The notes: generated from the sequence alone by a model not told the origin. A stretch of 64,000 nt of DNA from Oenanthe sinensis (GCA_028671895.1 CM053794.1:21004501-21068500), one strand, 5' to 3'. Counted from the stretch's first letter, positions 21,892-34,078 are shown. Numbers and translations: made by a program.

Positions 21892-24073
21892 ATGTCTGGA
21901 AACAAGTATGAGAGCATAATAATTCATATCTTGAAGAAAGATGAATACCCCACATGGAGGGTGAAGATGTTAATGTTCCTAGAAGTAACAGACCCTGATT
22001 ATTTGGACAGGATCAATGAAGGCCAGTATCTGCCAACAAAACCGGTACCTGCAACTATTGTGGAAGGAAGACAAATTCCTGAATACTATACTCTTAAAGA
22101 TAAAAAGGAGTGGACTAATGAGGAAAAACAAGAAGTCCTCAAAGATGCTAAACTGTAAAGGAGATCTGGGATGCTCTGTAGGTTCAATGTTAAGGAACCA
22201 GAGAAATCAAGAAAAATAGGAGATTTGTGCTCATACAAGAATATGAATATTTTGAAGCTAAGTAGAATGAATCTCTCACAGATATTTATGATAGATTCTT
22301 AACCTTGTTGAACAACTTAGCCTTGGTAGACAAAGTATATGATAATGAAGACTCTAATACTAAATTTCTAAGGGCTCTTCTAGAAGAATGGGATCTGCAG
22401 ACATCTTTAATTAGAGACAGGGCTGATTTAGATGAGATGTCACTAGATGAAGTCTATGGCAAATTGAAAACTCATGATCTGGAATTACAACAAAGAAGAA
22501 ACAGAAAGAGCAGCAAGGCATGATCTATTGCTTTGAATGTTGAAGACAAAATTGAAGAACCAAAAGAAAAGGTGCTTAAGGCTTCAACAAGGAAAGAGAA
22601 AGAAGTAATAATCCAATAAAGCATTGAATTAGAGTTTGAAACAAGCTCTGAAGAAAACTCTGATGACTCTACAGATTTTGATATGATGGAGATGGTTGAT
22701 ATGATTGTTAAGGGTTTTAAAAAGATGAAATACAGGAAGTATAAGAAGCAAGCAAATTTTCAGAAGAAGCATGGTGAGTCAGAAAAGAAAGACGTGTTCA
22801 AGAAAAGAGAAGATAGAGATGGGAGATCAAAGACTATTGATAATTCAAAAATTAAGTGTTATAAGTATAACAAGATGAGACACTTTGCTACTGAATGCAG
22901 AAGTAAGGAATCAGGAAAAGCTTTAATCACTTCAAAGAAAGACTAGATGGATTCCTCATATTCTGAACAAGAAACAAATTATGCACTCATGGCAAACACT
23001 GACTCTCCAAACTCTGATAAGGTACCAAACTCTGTCTTTAATTTTTAAACTGATAATATCTGTGAATTAAAGTCTTTTCTTAGATCTTTGCATGTCAGTT
23101 TTAAGTCACAGACTTTGGAGAATGAAAGATTAAAATCTGAAATACAAACTATGACTGCTAGAAATAACTTGCTTGAATCTGAAAACTCTGATATGTTAAA
23201 AATTAAGAAAGACTTTGATAATGCTATTCACATGCAAACTCAGATAGAAATTCAAGTTGAATACCTAAAATCTGAAATAACAAAATAAAAAAAACTTTCA
23301 AAGTTTGGACAAACTCTGGAAAGAAAGTCCAACAAATAATAACTAATAAGAATTGGACTGCTGCTTTAGGCTATGAATCTGAAACTCACACTAAATCACA
23401 CATAAAAGGAATATTAAATAAACCTGTGAAATTTGTTAGAGCTAGTGATAATAAGGAAAATTCTACTGAAAGCTCTAAAAGCAATAGTGTGTCAGAACCT
23501 AAAAAGATAAATATAAGGTTACTTTCACAAAAGCAACTTAAGGAAAAGTTGAAGGAAGTCACTAATAAAGATAAACCTAAAAGAAACAGGAATGGAAAAG
23601 TAGAAATTACTAAGGAGAATAACTACATGAATATCCCTAATGATCCTAGGAAAACATGTTTTACTTGTGATAATTCAAATCACCTTGCTATAGACTGCAA
23701 ACAAAAGAAAACGAAAGAATCTGAAAAATGCAGTGTTAAGGCTAGAAAATAATTAAGATATAATCCCTGTTTTCATTGTGGTAGTGTGAGTCATTCAATT
23801 TATACTTGCAAAGAATATCATAATTTGTATTATAGTTTTTATAAACCACAGCCTCAAATAAATATTTCTCCAAAACAAACTGTCAAGCAAATATATATGA
23901 TAATGTCTGATAAAAGGAGTGTAAACTCTAACAGTACAAACTCTGGAAATGCAAACTCTATTTCTGTAAACTCTGTTAACACTAACTCTGATAAAAGTAC
24001 TTCTGCTGCAAAAGTTAACAAGTTTTCAAAGAAAGGACCCAAATTAGTTTGGGTACCCAAACCTACTAATTAA
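21892..24073 (+). pseudogene. Family B gag with three zinc knuckles, broken
   Basis: ATG at 21892 (MSGNKYES), with KKDEYPTWRVKM as in other copia gags. It continues in open pieces at 22305-22523 and 22683-22946, then 23088-23288 (a coiled-coil-like stretch, ERLKSEIQTMTARNNLLE), 23426-23752 and up to the TAA at 24071-24073. Knuckle 1 (about 22855-22897) has lost its second Cys (C-Y-K-Y) and the Gly. Knuckle 2 (CFTCDNSNHLAIDC, about 23660-23700) and knuckle 3 (CFHCGSVSHSIYTC, about 23768-23809) are perfect CX2CX4HX4C. The protein should bind and package element RNA. Everything from 23022 on lies inside the candidate intron described separately. Confidence 0.88.
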
Positions 24074-24093
24074 ATTGCATTTTCTGATTGCAG
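23022..24093 (+). other. Candidate intron between gag and protease
   Basis: Begins GATAAG|GTACCA and ends TTTTCTGATTGCAG|GG, with a branch-point-like CTAAT at 24066-24070. Both ends are phase 0. It is 1072 bp long and contains the gag C-terminal extension, two zinc knuckles and the gag stop codon, which lies 20 bases before the acceptor. Removing it joins gag to the protease frame. The family C copy shows exactly this join at 51091/51090, and the family A gag keeps the donor at 10416. Confidence 0.6.
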
Positions 24094-27000
24094 GGAAACA
24101 GGAAAAATATCCTAGTGATTGATAGTGGATGTTCTGCACATATGACTGGAAATAAATCCCTACTTTCAGAGTTTGAGGAAAAGGCTGACCCAGCAGTATC
24201 TTATGGAGATGGCAACATAGGAAGGACACTGGGATATGGCAAAACTGTGACTGGAAATGTCATCATTGATAATGTTGCTCTGGTTGAAAGACTTAAACAT
24301 AATCTGCTAAGTGTGAGTCAAATGACAGACAGAGGTTATTCTGTGAAATTTCATGGAACTCATTGTGAAGTGAAATACAAGAAGAATGGGAAAATAGTTC
24401 TTATTGGTCACAGACATAACAATTTATTTGAAGCTAGATTGAATGTTAATTCTGATGGTCCTTTAACTTGTCTACTTGGAAAGGCATCATCCTTGGAAAG
24501 CTGGAATTGGCACAAAAAGCCGTGTCACTTAAATTTTGGAAACATAAATGAATTAGTGAAAAAGGACCTAGTTAGAAGTCTCCCAAAACTTCAATTTCAT
24601 CCTGATGGACTCTGTGATTCATGTCAATAGGCCAAACAAAACAAGACATCATTCAAGAGAAAAGTTAAAAATTCAATTGATCAACCTTTTCACCTATTGC
24701 ATCTTGATTTATTTGGTCCTGTCAACATTATGTCCATTGGAAAGAAGAAATACACTCTTGTGATAGTTGATGATTTTATTAGATTTACTTGGGTATACTT
24801 TTTACATAAAAAAGATGAGACTGTAGAAATAATTTTTGAACATATTGCAATGATTGAGAATGGATCAACTCACAAGGTGAAGAATCTAAGAAGTGACAAT
24901 GGAACAAAGTTTAAAAAATCTGCAATGGAAGAATTCTGCTCAACAAAAGGTATTATTCAACAATTCTCAGCACCTGGTACACCTCAACAAAATGGTGTAG
25001 CTGAAAGAAAGAACAGAACACTTATAGAAGCTGCCAGAACAATGCTAGAAGAGGCAAAGCTACCTACTTACTTTTGGGCAGAAGCTGTAAACACTGCATG
25101 CATTACACAAAATTGTTCCTTAATCAACAAACATGGAATGACTCCATATGAATCTTTGAAGGGAAGAAATCCAAATGTTAAGTACTTTCATATCTTTGGA
25201 AGCAAGTGTTTTATTCTCAAAACACATCATGAGCAATTGAAGAATTTTGAACTTAAAGTAGATGAAGGAATTTTTGTTGGATATGCAATAACTTCTAAAA
25301 CCTCTTCAAGGGCATTCAAAGTATTCAATGTAAGGATAATGACAGTTATGGAATCAATCAATGTCTCTTTTGATGAAGGGAAAATAGTTGGATTACATGA
25401 TAATGATGCACAGAAAACTCTGAAATTTGAGAATGAACTGCAGAAAATAAACTCTGGTGAACCAAACTCTGATGAGTCAAACTTTGGTGAACCAGACTCT
25501 GATGAAATAAACTCTGGTCAACCAATATATGGTGATGTAATATCTGATTCAGAAATGATTGAAATAGAAATTAAAGATTCTACACATGTTGAGGGGGAGC
25601 AACATCAATCAGATACTGACATTGGAGATCAAAACACAGTAATTGAAATATCAGAGTCTAATCAAACTCTGACAAACCCAAACTCTGAACCTTTAAACTC
25701 TGATCCATCAATCTCTCAGTCTATAAACACTGATACCTCAATCTCTGATAATTCAAACTCTGAGTATATAAACTCTGAAACATCAAACACTGATGGAAGC
25801 ACATATTCAGGGGAAGGATCACAGCATTTACAGAAGAATCTTTCTATCAGAAATCAAATCATGGGGGAGCATCCAGTTCAAGAAATCCTCCACATCCAAG
25901 AAAGTGGACAAAAGATCACACACCTAAATTAATTATTGGTGATCTGGAAAGTGGTGTAAAGATAAGAAAAGCTACACAGAATGAATGTCTATTTCATAGT
26001 TTTTTGTCACAAACTGAACCAAAGAAAGTTAAGGATGCTTTGAAGGATAAAGATTGGGTTAATGCAACACAGGAAGAATTGAATGAGTTTGAAAGGAATG
26101 AAGTATGGACCCTAGTACCTAGGCCAAAGAACAAATCTATTATTGGTACAAAATGGGTATTTAGGAATAAGACAGATTCTGATGGAATCATTACAAGAAA
26201 TAAGGCAAGACTGGTAGCTAAAGGCTATTCTTAACAGGAAGGCATGGATTATGATGAAACCTATGCACCAGTAGCCAGACTTGAAGCAATCGGAATTTTT
26301 CTTACTTATGCTGCACATAAGAAATTCAAGGTCTACCAAATGGATGTTAAAAGTGCATTTTTAAATGGTGAACTTGAAGAAGAAGTTTATGTTGAATAAC
26401 CACCTGGCTTTGTCAATCCAAAATATCCAAATCATGTCTATGGATTGGATAAAGCTTTATATGGACTAAAGCAAGCACCAATGACCTAGTATGAAACTTT
26501 AGCTCTATTTTTACTTGAAAGTGATTTCACTAGAGGTACAATTGATAAAACCTTATTTTATAGAACTCAAGGTAAGGATCTATTATTGGTACAGATATAT
26601 GTTGATGATATAATATTTGGTTCTACAAATGAGAAATTCTGTGAAAGATTATCAAAGTTAATGCAGTCCAGGTATCAAATGAGCATGATGGGAGAATTAA
26701 GTTATTTTCTAGGTTTACAAGTAAAACAGACTGAGGAAGGCATTTTCATCAATCAGTCTAAATATACAAAGAATCTACTCACAAAATTTTAAATGCAAGA
26801 CTCTGCATCTGCTACTGCAACAAAGCTTGATCAAGACACTGGAGAACCTGTTGACATTACAGCATATAGAGGAATGATTGGTTCTTTACTTTATTTGACT
26901 GTAAGTAGACTAGACATCATGTTTGCAACATGTCTGTGTGCTAAATTTCAGGCAGATCCAAGATCACCTCATTTGATAGTTTTGAAGATGATTTTCAGAT

Positions 27001-27530
27001 ATATCAAGGGCACTATTAATCTTGGCTTATGGTATCCTAGAGAGTCTGATTCTAAATTAATTGGCTATTCAGATGCTGACTTTGCAGGATGTAAAATTGA
27101 CAGAAAAAGTACAAGTGGCATTTGTCAATTTCTGGGTGGAAGACTAGTGTCATGGTTTAGCAAGAAGCAGAAATAAATCTCAACATCTACAGCAGAGGCT
27201 GAATATATAGGTGCAGGAAGCTGTTGTGCACAGATATTATGGATGAAAAATCAACTACTGGATTATGACCTGAACTTCTCTAAAATTCGTATTTATTGTG
27301 ATAATCAAAGTGCTATTATAATGACAGGAAATCCAGTTCAACATTCTTTGACAAAGTACATCAATATCATATATCATTTCATAAGGGAACATGTTATGGA
27401 AGGCACAATTGAATTACACTTTGTTCCCACAGATCAATAAATAGTAGATATTTTCACTAAACCTTTGCCTGAAGTAACATTTAACAGACTGGTTTCTGAA
27501 TTAGGGATGGTAATAAGTGGCTCAACTTGA
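24094..27530 (+). pseudogene. Family B pol: protease, integrase, reverse transcriptase, RNase H, broken
   Basis: Protease active site DSGCSAHMTG starts at 24121. Gag-pre-integrase His/Cys finger (WNWHKKPCHLNF..CDSC) lies at about 24505-24625. The integrase core has D (HLDLFGP, 24697), D (RSDNGTKF, about 24890) and E (NGVAERKN, about 24995). A linker at 25440-25930 is rich in Asn-Ser-Asp/Glu encoded by AACTCTGA words and contains AGGGGGAG at 25592-25599. RT starts near 26000, with YVDD at 26598-26609. RNase H (YSDADFAGC, about 27065) runs to the TGA at 27528. Stops at about 24628, 26233, 26397, 26488 and 26790, and others in RNase H, make the copy dead. Three sit where relatives have Gln or Trp. 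Confidence 0.92.
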
Positions 27531-28087
27531 CTTAGCAAGTTTCAGATAATCAGAGTATATGTCAGAGTATGAGATAATCTTTGATAGAAGATGAAGAAAA
27601 CTCTGATGAAGCAACCTCTGATCAATGCGGCGTCTAATCTCTGATCACAAGTTATCAGTGTTTATGGTAAACTCTGTCAGAGTCTGTGGTAAACTCTGAC
27701 TCATATAAACTCTGACTTGTTAAACTCTGTTTAAGTGGTAAACTCTGAGATCATATTAATGACATCATATTTCATTTATGTGATATTATAATTATCATTC
27801 TCTGATTAGATTTGAAACAAGGCGCGTGTATCTGACGAATGACGGTTTATATACTTACACAGATATACAAACACTTGTCGTATTTTGAGACTTGTATTAA
27901 TAATTGCTCTCCAAATCAATTTTTGCCACGTGTCCCACTACAGGTGTTATGCAAATGAAAAGGCACAGATTAGTTTTAATTATCATTTTTTTAGTTATTG
28001 ATATGTATCCATTATTCTTCTTTTGCTCTTTTTCCCTAGTTTCTAAAAAACCCTACATGTTCCAAACTGCACATTTTCATTATTTCA
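27531..28087 (+). repeat. Family B pol-ORF2 spacer with TCAGAG/CTCTGA cluster
   Basis: Non-coding leader of ORF2. Nine TCAGAG or CTCTGA words lie within 27545-27755, mostly as TAAACTCTGA. The word is the same as in the LTR U3 and in the coding linkers. The second half (27780-28087) is ordinary AT-rich leader without the word. Confidence 0.85.
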
Positions 28088-31000
28088 ATGGCATCAAAAG
28101 GACAAACCTTCCAAACCTACACCCTTGCAGCCACCAACTATATTGCTCTGTTAAACAAATCTGATGCACCAGAAGATTTTCATGTTATTCAAGATTTCTT
28201 ACGACAAAGTTACATTGGCTATGCGTTACAGGAACCTTCAAACTTTTCTGCTCAATCCTTGATAAGGATATGGTCGTCTGCCAAGTTTAACAATGTAGGT
28301 CATGATGAAAAAGAAATCATTACATTCAACTGTAATGGCAAACACATGATAACACCGGCTGTTATTCGTCAAGCCCTTCATCTCCCAGAAGTGGCAGAGT
28401 ATGATGATATTGTGGGAGATGATCAAATCAAAGACTTTTTCAGGTCTATAGGCTATGGAGGAAGCCTATCCAAGTTGGTGAGCCTGACAAGACCCAATCT
28501 TCGAAGAGAATGGAGTTTGTTCTTCGATTGCATAACAAGGGGCTTCACAGGCACAAATTTTGATGCAATCCCTCAGTTGGCATAACAAATCGGGTATTCT
28601 ATGACCCATAATCTCAACTTTAATTTTCCTTGTTTAATTATTAGGCAGCTAGCTAGCAAAATTAATGATGATTTTCACACTATATATTTTGCTAGATTTC
28701 TTCAGTTAATTTTTAATTATTTGTTGTCTAATGTAAATTTTGAGGATGATCAGAGTCTAGCTAGTTTTAGTATGAATAAAAGAATTTTTGCTGATCTAGC
28801 TAGGAAGGATGCTAAGAAAGGTACTCTATCTCCTCTCTTTTATCCCACATGGGTCAGGCTTCTTTTAAATCATAGAATGCCTACCATGTATGGAAGAGAC
28901 TTTCTCTCTGTGGCTATGGATCAGAGTTTAGCACCCTCTGATTCAAACCCAGGCCACCCTCCAAACACTGACACCCAAACACTTTTACCAACCTCTACAG
29001 TCTCCCAAAAGGCTGTAACTGTAAAACAAACCTCTCAACAGGGCACCAGCAAAAGGAAGGGGAAGGCAGTGAAAGAATATTCTCCTAAAAGAAGAAAATT
29101 AATTGATGAAGATTTTGATTCTGATGAAGGGTTGGTTTTTACCAAGAGAAAGACTATTGAACAGGCTTCTGAGATACCTCCTGTACCTTTCATGAAGCCA
29201 TTCACAGTAAATCCAATGCCTGAGGTGAAGAAGAAGAGGAAAAGATTAGTCAAGGCTGTAAACTCTAAGGCTGTAAACACTGAAGGACTAAACTCTGATG
29301 CAACAATAAACTCTGATGTTCTAATCTCTGATCAGCCGATATCTCAAGGGTTAAACTCTGAAGACATTCTAAACTCTGAGCCAAACTCTAATGTCTTGAC
29401 AAATTTTGTTGAAGCATGGCGCTGTTGAAAGGCAAATATTCCTTGGAAGGAACCTGGATTACCAGTTCTAATTGAGAACATGATTCTTCGGTATGTCAAG
29501 TCAAAAGATGATTGGTGGACAAATGTTGCCCAATATAATCGTGAATGTATTAGACGGGGGGCTACTGTTGACAAGACAGTCTGTAGGAAAAATTTGAGGA
29601 ATCTAAATGATCTTTGGATCAAGGCTGAACAAGAGCGACAACACAATTATTTGAAAGATGAGCCATATATAACTCTAGAGGAAGCTATTCCTGTAGCAAT
29701 CTCTGATTCTCCTACAAACTCACCTAAGCAAATTATCAAGGAGATTTTTTATGAAAGAGTTAGGGAGTTAGCAGAACAAGTAAGGAAAGAGATGGAAGAA
29801 AAGAAGTCTACATCATCTGCCTCTCCCAGTTTAAAATATTTTTCAAGAAGAAAGAAGAAGTCTGTCACTTTTGGCCAGGATCCACAAGAACCTATCTCTC
29901 AAAGTGAGATAGCAATCTCTACATGGCCAAGCACACAAGAACCTATTGATCAAAGTTCAACGGCAACCACAGTTCCATCAGATGAAGCCAGCTTGGATCA
30001 GGGGTACAACCCACAAGAACCTTCAACTCAAAGGGTTAAAGAAGTTTTTAAGGCCCCAGCCACACAAGAACCATCCAATCAAAGTTTGGATGCAGGCAAT
30101 TTACATATTCTAGAAGACCTTGTTGTTGCTGTTGCTGATGCTGAAGGCTAATCTTTGGCAGAGTCAAGCCCACAAGAACCTTCACCTCAAAGTGGTGAAG
30201 TAGCTGAAGATATGACTCAGGTCCCACAAGAACTAATCATTCATTTTATGATTGCAGACCAATATTCTAATGTTGGATAGACAAACTCTGATAAAGTTCC
30301 ACTGACAATCACTGATGCTCTTATGGCGTTACCAATCTATGCACAACCAATGGAGACAACATCCACAACTCAAGGTATAAACTTTGACTTTTCTTTAGAA
30401 TATGCATTTTCTGATAGTTTAAGTTCAGATTTTACCTTTCCTATTTTAACTGCTAGAATGATCATGAATAGTCCTAAAAAGGGTACCCCTACTCATGTAA
30501 CTACAGTCAACCTTTTTCAGCCACCTCTTATTTCTATAGGACATTGTGTATTGAGCCTTTCTAGTGATTCTGAGGTAAAATGTGTGAAAAACAGAATTAA
30601 TGAGAGGCAGACACTGGATCTGGCAAAAGGTGAGGTAGATTTGAGAAAAAAGTTAGCTGCTTCTAGTGAGATTAATCTAACTCTTAAAAGTTATGATATG
30701 TGTGATGTGAGAAGTAATGAGATTACTTTAAAAAATAAGAGTGCGTTAGGATGTTCCATATCTTTTGCAAGTACTCAGAGTTTATCTGTTGCAAACTCTG
30801 ATCTTCTGCTAAACTCTGAGAAAGCTACAAAATCTGATGTGGAGGACACAGACTCTGATGAGCCTATTTTTGCTGATGAAGAAGTCACAGATCTGTGAAT
30901 CCCTCACACACAAAGGTACAATACAAAGAAGTGGCCAATCAATTCTCATGATGCACATGAAAGACTGAGTATGGATTATACTGATTATATAGTGGTAGAG

Positions 31001-32905
31001 GAGTTCAAAGGGGAAATTGAAGCTGCTCTTGATGCTGAAGGTGTAAAGAGAGATTTCACTTCTCAGGCAGAAACTTCTCAAGCTGTTTTGATTGATTCTC
31101 TCAAACAAAAAGTGTGGGATAGTTTCTCGAAATATTCAAATGAAGTCATCTTTTGGCCACATGTTCATGAGATGATTGATAAGGTTGATAAGGAAATAAA
31201 TTCTGTTAAAATGAAGTCAATTTTGAAAGCAACTATTGTGTTGTCCAAGGGACTTCACAATGACATTGGTGACCTCAAGGATTCTATCACCAAAACCTCT
31301 GCTTCTGTTCAATCTTCATAAAATTCTATGGAGCTGAAAATAAAAATTGTTTCAGCAAAAAAGGATGCTTTGGAGATTAAAATAGACAATCTTTCTAAAT
31401 CTGTTAGTTCTATGCAGGGGATGCTACATACAATAGTTGAACTTCTTAATGTCAAGCTAGGGAATGATGTCAAAAAGGGGGAGAAGGTTTCAGACAAATG
31501 CAAGGAAGATGCTGCATAACAACCTGACAAACCTGATGATGAAGATCAAGGGAGTCATAAGGAGGGAAAACAAACTCTGAAGTAGCAAACTCTGACTGGT
31601 CAATCTCTATCAACTACTCAAACTCTGATGGCAACAAACTCTGACAAATAGTTAATCTCTGACAAACAGCAAACTCTGATAGAAGCTGATTTGGCTTTAG
31701 TAAAAAGGCTTGAAGAAGAAGAGAAGCCAAAAAAAATTGAGGAACAAAATTTAAAAGATGCAGAACTGGCAAGGAAGTTATTTGAAGAAGAAAATCCTGC
31801 CTTAGATCTAGTTGTTGTGGAAGATGAATTAAAGAAGTCTGGTACTGACAATGCTCAAGTCCAGAAAAAGAGAAGATATGTAAGAAAAGGTCCAATTCAG
31901 AAGAAGGTACCTACTCAACAAAAGAAGCTAGAATCAAAGCCCATTCAAATCAAAATTATTGAAACTCCCAAGCCAGTTACTAAATCAAAACTAGTCTAAA
32001 AAATTCAAACAAGATTATCTTCTAGAATTTCATAAAAATCTCCAGCTAAGCCAAAGAATCCTCTCATTATGTCTGGAATAACTTTTCTTCTAGGTGGATC
32101 AAGCTTTGATGATGAAAAAGAAGAACAACAACAATCTCTGATAAGAAGGAAAAGGTCTGATCTTCTGTGGACCAAGACTCAAACTGTAACTCTCAATGCC
32201 AGACTTGGGAAAGACAAAGGTGGTATTGGTGATTCACATGCCAAGGTCTACAGGGGTGAAGCAAATATCTTCAGAGACCCCTTTTCATTAAAAGATAAAC
32301 TTGAAGAAGACTTGTCTCCAGAACATTTGGACAAACTAATCTCTGTTAACATTGTGAAGGATATCTTTAATGGTGCTCGAGCTAAGGAGAAACGCATTTA
32401 TTTCTTGGAGGATGGGAGAGTTTTGAAGATTGCTCAAGAAGATTTGATTCAAAAAGCATCTAAAGAACTTGAACATGTTCTGTATATTCTAAATGATGAA
32501 AATGAAGTTACTTCTAGATGGGTGAAGATTCTTGAAGGAGTAATAGTTGAGAAGAAGAGGAATGAAAGACTAATGATGATAAACTCTGAAGAGTATGAGT
32601 CTGGATATGTACTTGAAGATGGAACTAGAAGAGCTATAAGAAAAGGAGATGCAAGGGTCAAAATGGTGTTAGGGATTCCTACACTAATCTTAAATCCTAA
32701 TGGTATAAAGGCTTGTTGCATTGCCATGGATGAAAGAATGAAAGAATCATCTATCTATGCTCTAAGGGTTGCTATATGTCAGATTGATGATTCTTCTAAA
32801 CAGATGAGGGAATTGAAAGAGAAGTTGGTTGATTTGTTGAAAACTGTTGAAGAAAAACTTCTGAATCAATTTCTGAAAGATGATTTCTCTTATAGAAGAA
32901 TCTGA
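28088..32905 (+). pseudogene. Family B third ORF (ORF2), plant transposon-type domain plus conserved C-terminal modules, broken
   Basis: ATG at 28088 (MASKGQTFQTYTL). Module 1 (28088 to about 28900) is the domain shared with families A and C: a SLIRIWSSAKF-like segment, REWSLFFDCITRGF, and a YFARFLQLIFNYLL segment. A basic stretch (KRKGKAVKEYSPKRRK, about 29050) could be a nuclear signal. Low-complexity parts are encoded by AACTCTGA words (29265-29400, 31565-31685). A coiled-coil stretch follows (31330-31450). Lys/Glu-rich helices lie at 31690-31860. The last module, 32069-32905, starts MSGITFLLGGSSF and contains LLWTKTQ..LNARLGKDKGG, YRGEANIFRDPFSLK and KMVLGIPTLILN. It is closely matched by the copy at 54533-55421. 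No signal peptide or membrane span is visible. Stops and frameshifts occur throughout. Function unknown. Confidence 0.85.
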
Positions 32906-32994
32906 ATTAAAAGAGGGTAAACAAACTCAGATGCATTTGTCTTGGATTTCTGACATCATAAGTGAAATTTATGTTTTATTTCTTAAAGTTTAAA

Positions 32995-33005
32995 TTGGGG
33001 GAGAT
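32995..33005 (+). promoter_or_regulatory. Polypurine tract of the family B element
   Basis: TTGGGGGAGAT directly precedes the 3' LTR start TGTTAGGAAG. Confidence 0.92.
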
Positions 33006-33540
33006 TGTTAGGAAGTAAACATTGATGGCTGTCAGAGAATACAGATAAGAGATTACACTGCTGACGTCATCAGAGATTAAGGAGCTGTCGGACAGAGTTT
33101 ACTCTATCAGAGAATACTCAATCAGAGTTTACTCAAATAGAGAATGCTCCATCAGAGAATAACAACCGATAGAGTTTATTATCAGAGTTTTTCAGGAAGC
33201 AATTCGAATCAGAGTCTGAATAGGATAGTATGAAAGAATCTGAATGCAAGTCTATTTCCTTATGTAAAGCTATTCTATTTCTAATCTGATTTGTAATTGA
33301 ATTGTAACTATGTCTATATAAACACAGACAAAGGTTAACGTAAAAGTAATCTTTGCAAATCATATTATTCATAACCTAGCAGCTCTTGAGAACAAAGAAC
33401 TTCTTGAGAGAGTTTTGTAACCAATTCATTATTATTAATACAGAATAGTATTCACATTTTACATACTTGTGTTCTTAATCGATTTACTAGTGCTATTACA
33501 TTCAACCCCCTTCTGTAATAGCTTATTCATCTAGGAAATA
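33006..33540 (+). repeat. 3' LTR of the family B element
   Basis: Same length (535 bp) as the 5' LTR and visibly near-identical, with scattered substitutions. One LTR copy carries a second TGTTAGGAAG at about 21494, where the other has TTTCAGGAAG at about 33189. Confidence 0.93.
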
Positions 33541-33828
33541 GGAGTAACCCGTAATCTAGAGAGAAAAGACATTTACGAATTTTTATAGGAGAATTCTATT
33601 GCGTTTAGAAAACCTTTTTATAATTGATTTAAAACATTAAAATACTTTTTATATTAGATTTATATAGAGACATGCCATATATCACACATTATTATGTAAT
33701 ATTATTATATTAGAGTAGAGATAATATTAGGGTTTTACATATACAGATAGATGGGAAGGCCGTGAATTTTCCTTATGAGAGGGAGAATTGAAGTTTTTTT
33801 ATCCAAATCTTTTCTATAAAATATTTAA
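33541..33828. other. AT-rich flank between family B element and MITE
   Basis: No gene or repeat end is recognised. Confidence 0.4.
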
Positions 33829-33830
33829 TA

Positions 33831-34076
33831 CTCTCTCCATCTCAAAATAATTGACTTTTTCTATTTTTGTTAGTCAAATTGACCAATTTGTGACCAAATA
33901 TTACACATAATATATAATTAAGAAAAAATTAAAAATTATATCATTAAAAAATATATTTAATAAACTTTAAAATGTATTTTTCAGTTTTTAAAAAATATAG
34001 AAGAATAATTTTTAATTTACAGTCAAAGTTGGGTCAACTTGACCGCACATAAATTAAAGAAATTAGATGGATGGAG
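33831..34076. mobile_element. Stowaway-type MITE
   Basis: 246 bp with terminal inverted repeats CTCTCTCCATCT / AGATGGATGGAG (10 of 12 paired), flanked by TA on both sides (33829-33830 and 34077-34078). The CTCC.TCC.TCT termini and TA target are typical of Tc1/mariner-derived MITEs in plants. No coding capacity. Confidence 0.8.
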
Positions 34077-34078
34077 TA

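Larger units (their letters stand above)
21309..33540 (+). mobile_element. Family B Ty1/copia element, full length (12.2 kb), SIRE-type
   Basis: Two 535-bp LTRs, primer site, gag with three zinc knuckles, protease, integrase, RT, RNase H, motif-rich spacer, long ORF2 and polypurine tract follow in the canonical order. The flanking 5-mers GGAAC (left) and GGAGT (right) match at three of five positions, so a target duplication is only suggestive. All genes carry stops. The ORF after RNase H and the 12 kb length place it with SIRE/Maximus-type elements. Confidence 0.92.

Noticed and set aside
21304..33545. Clean target duplication for the family B element
   Set aside because: GGAAC and GGAGT agree at only three of five positions, so I do not claim it.
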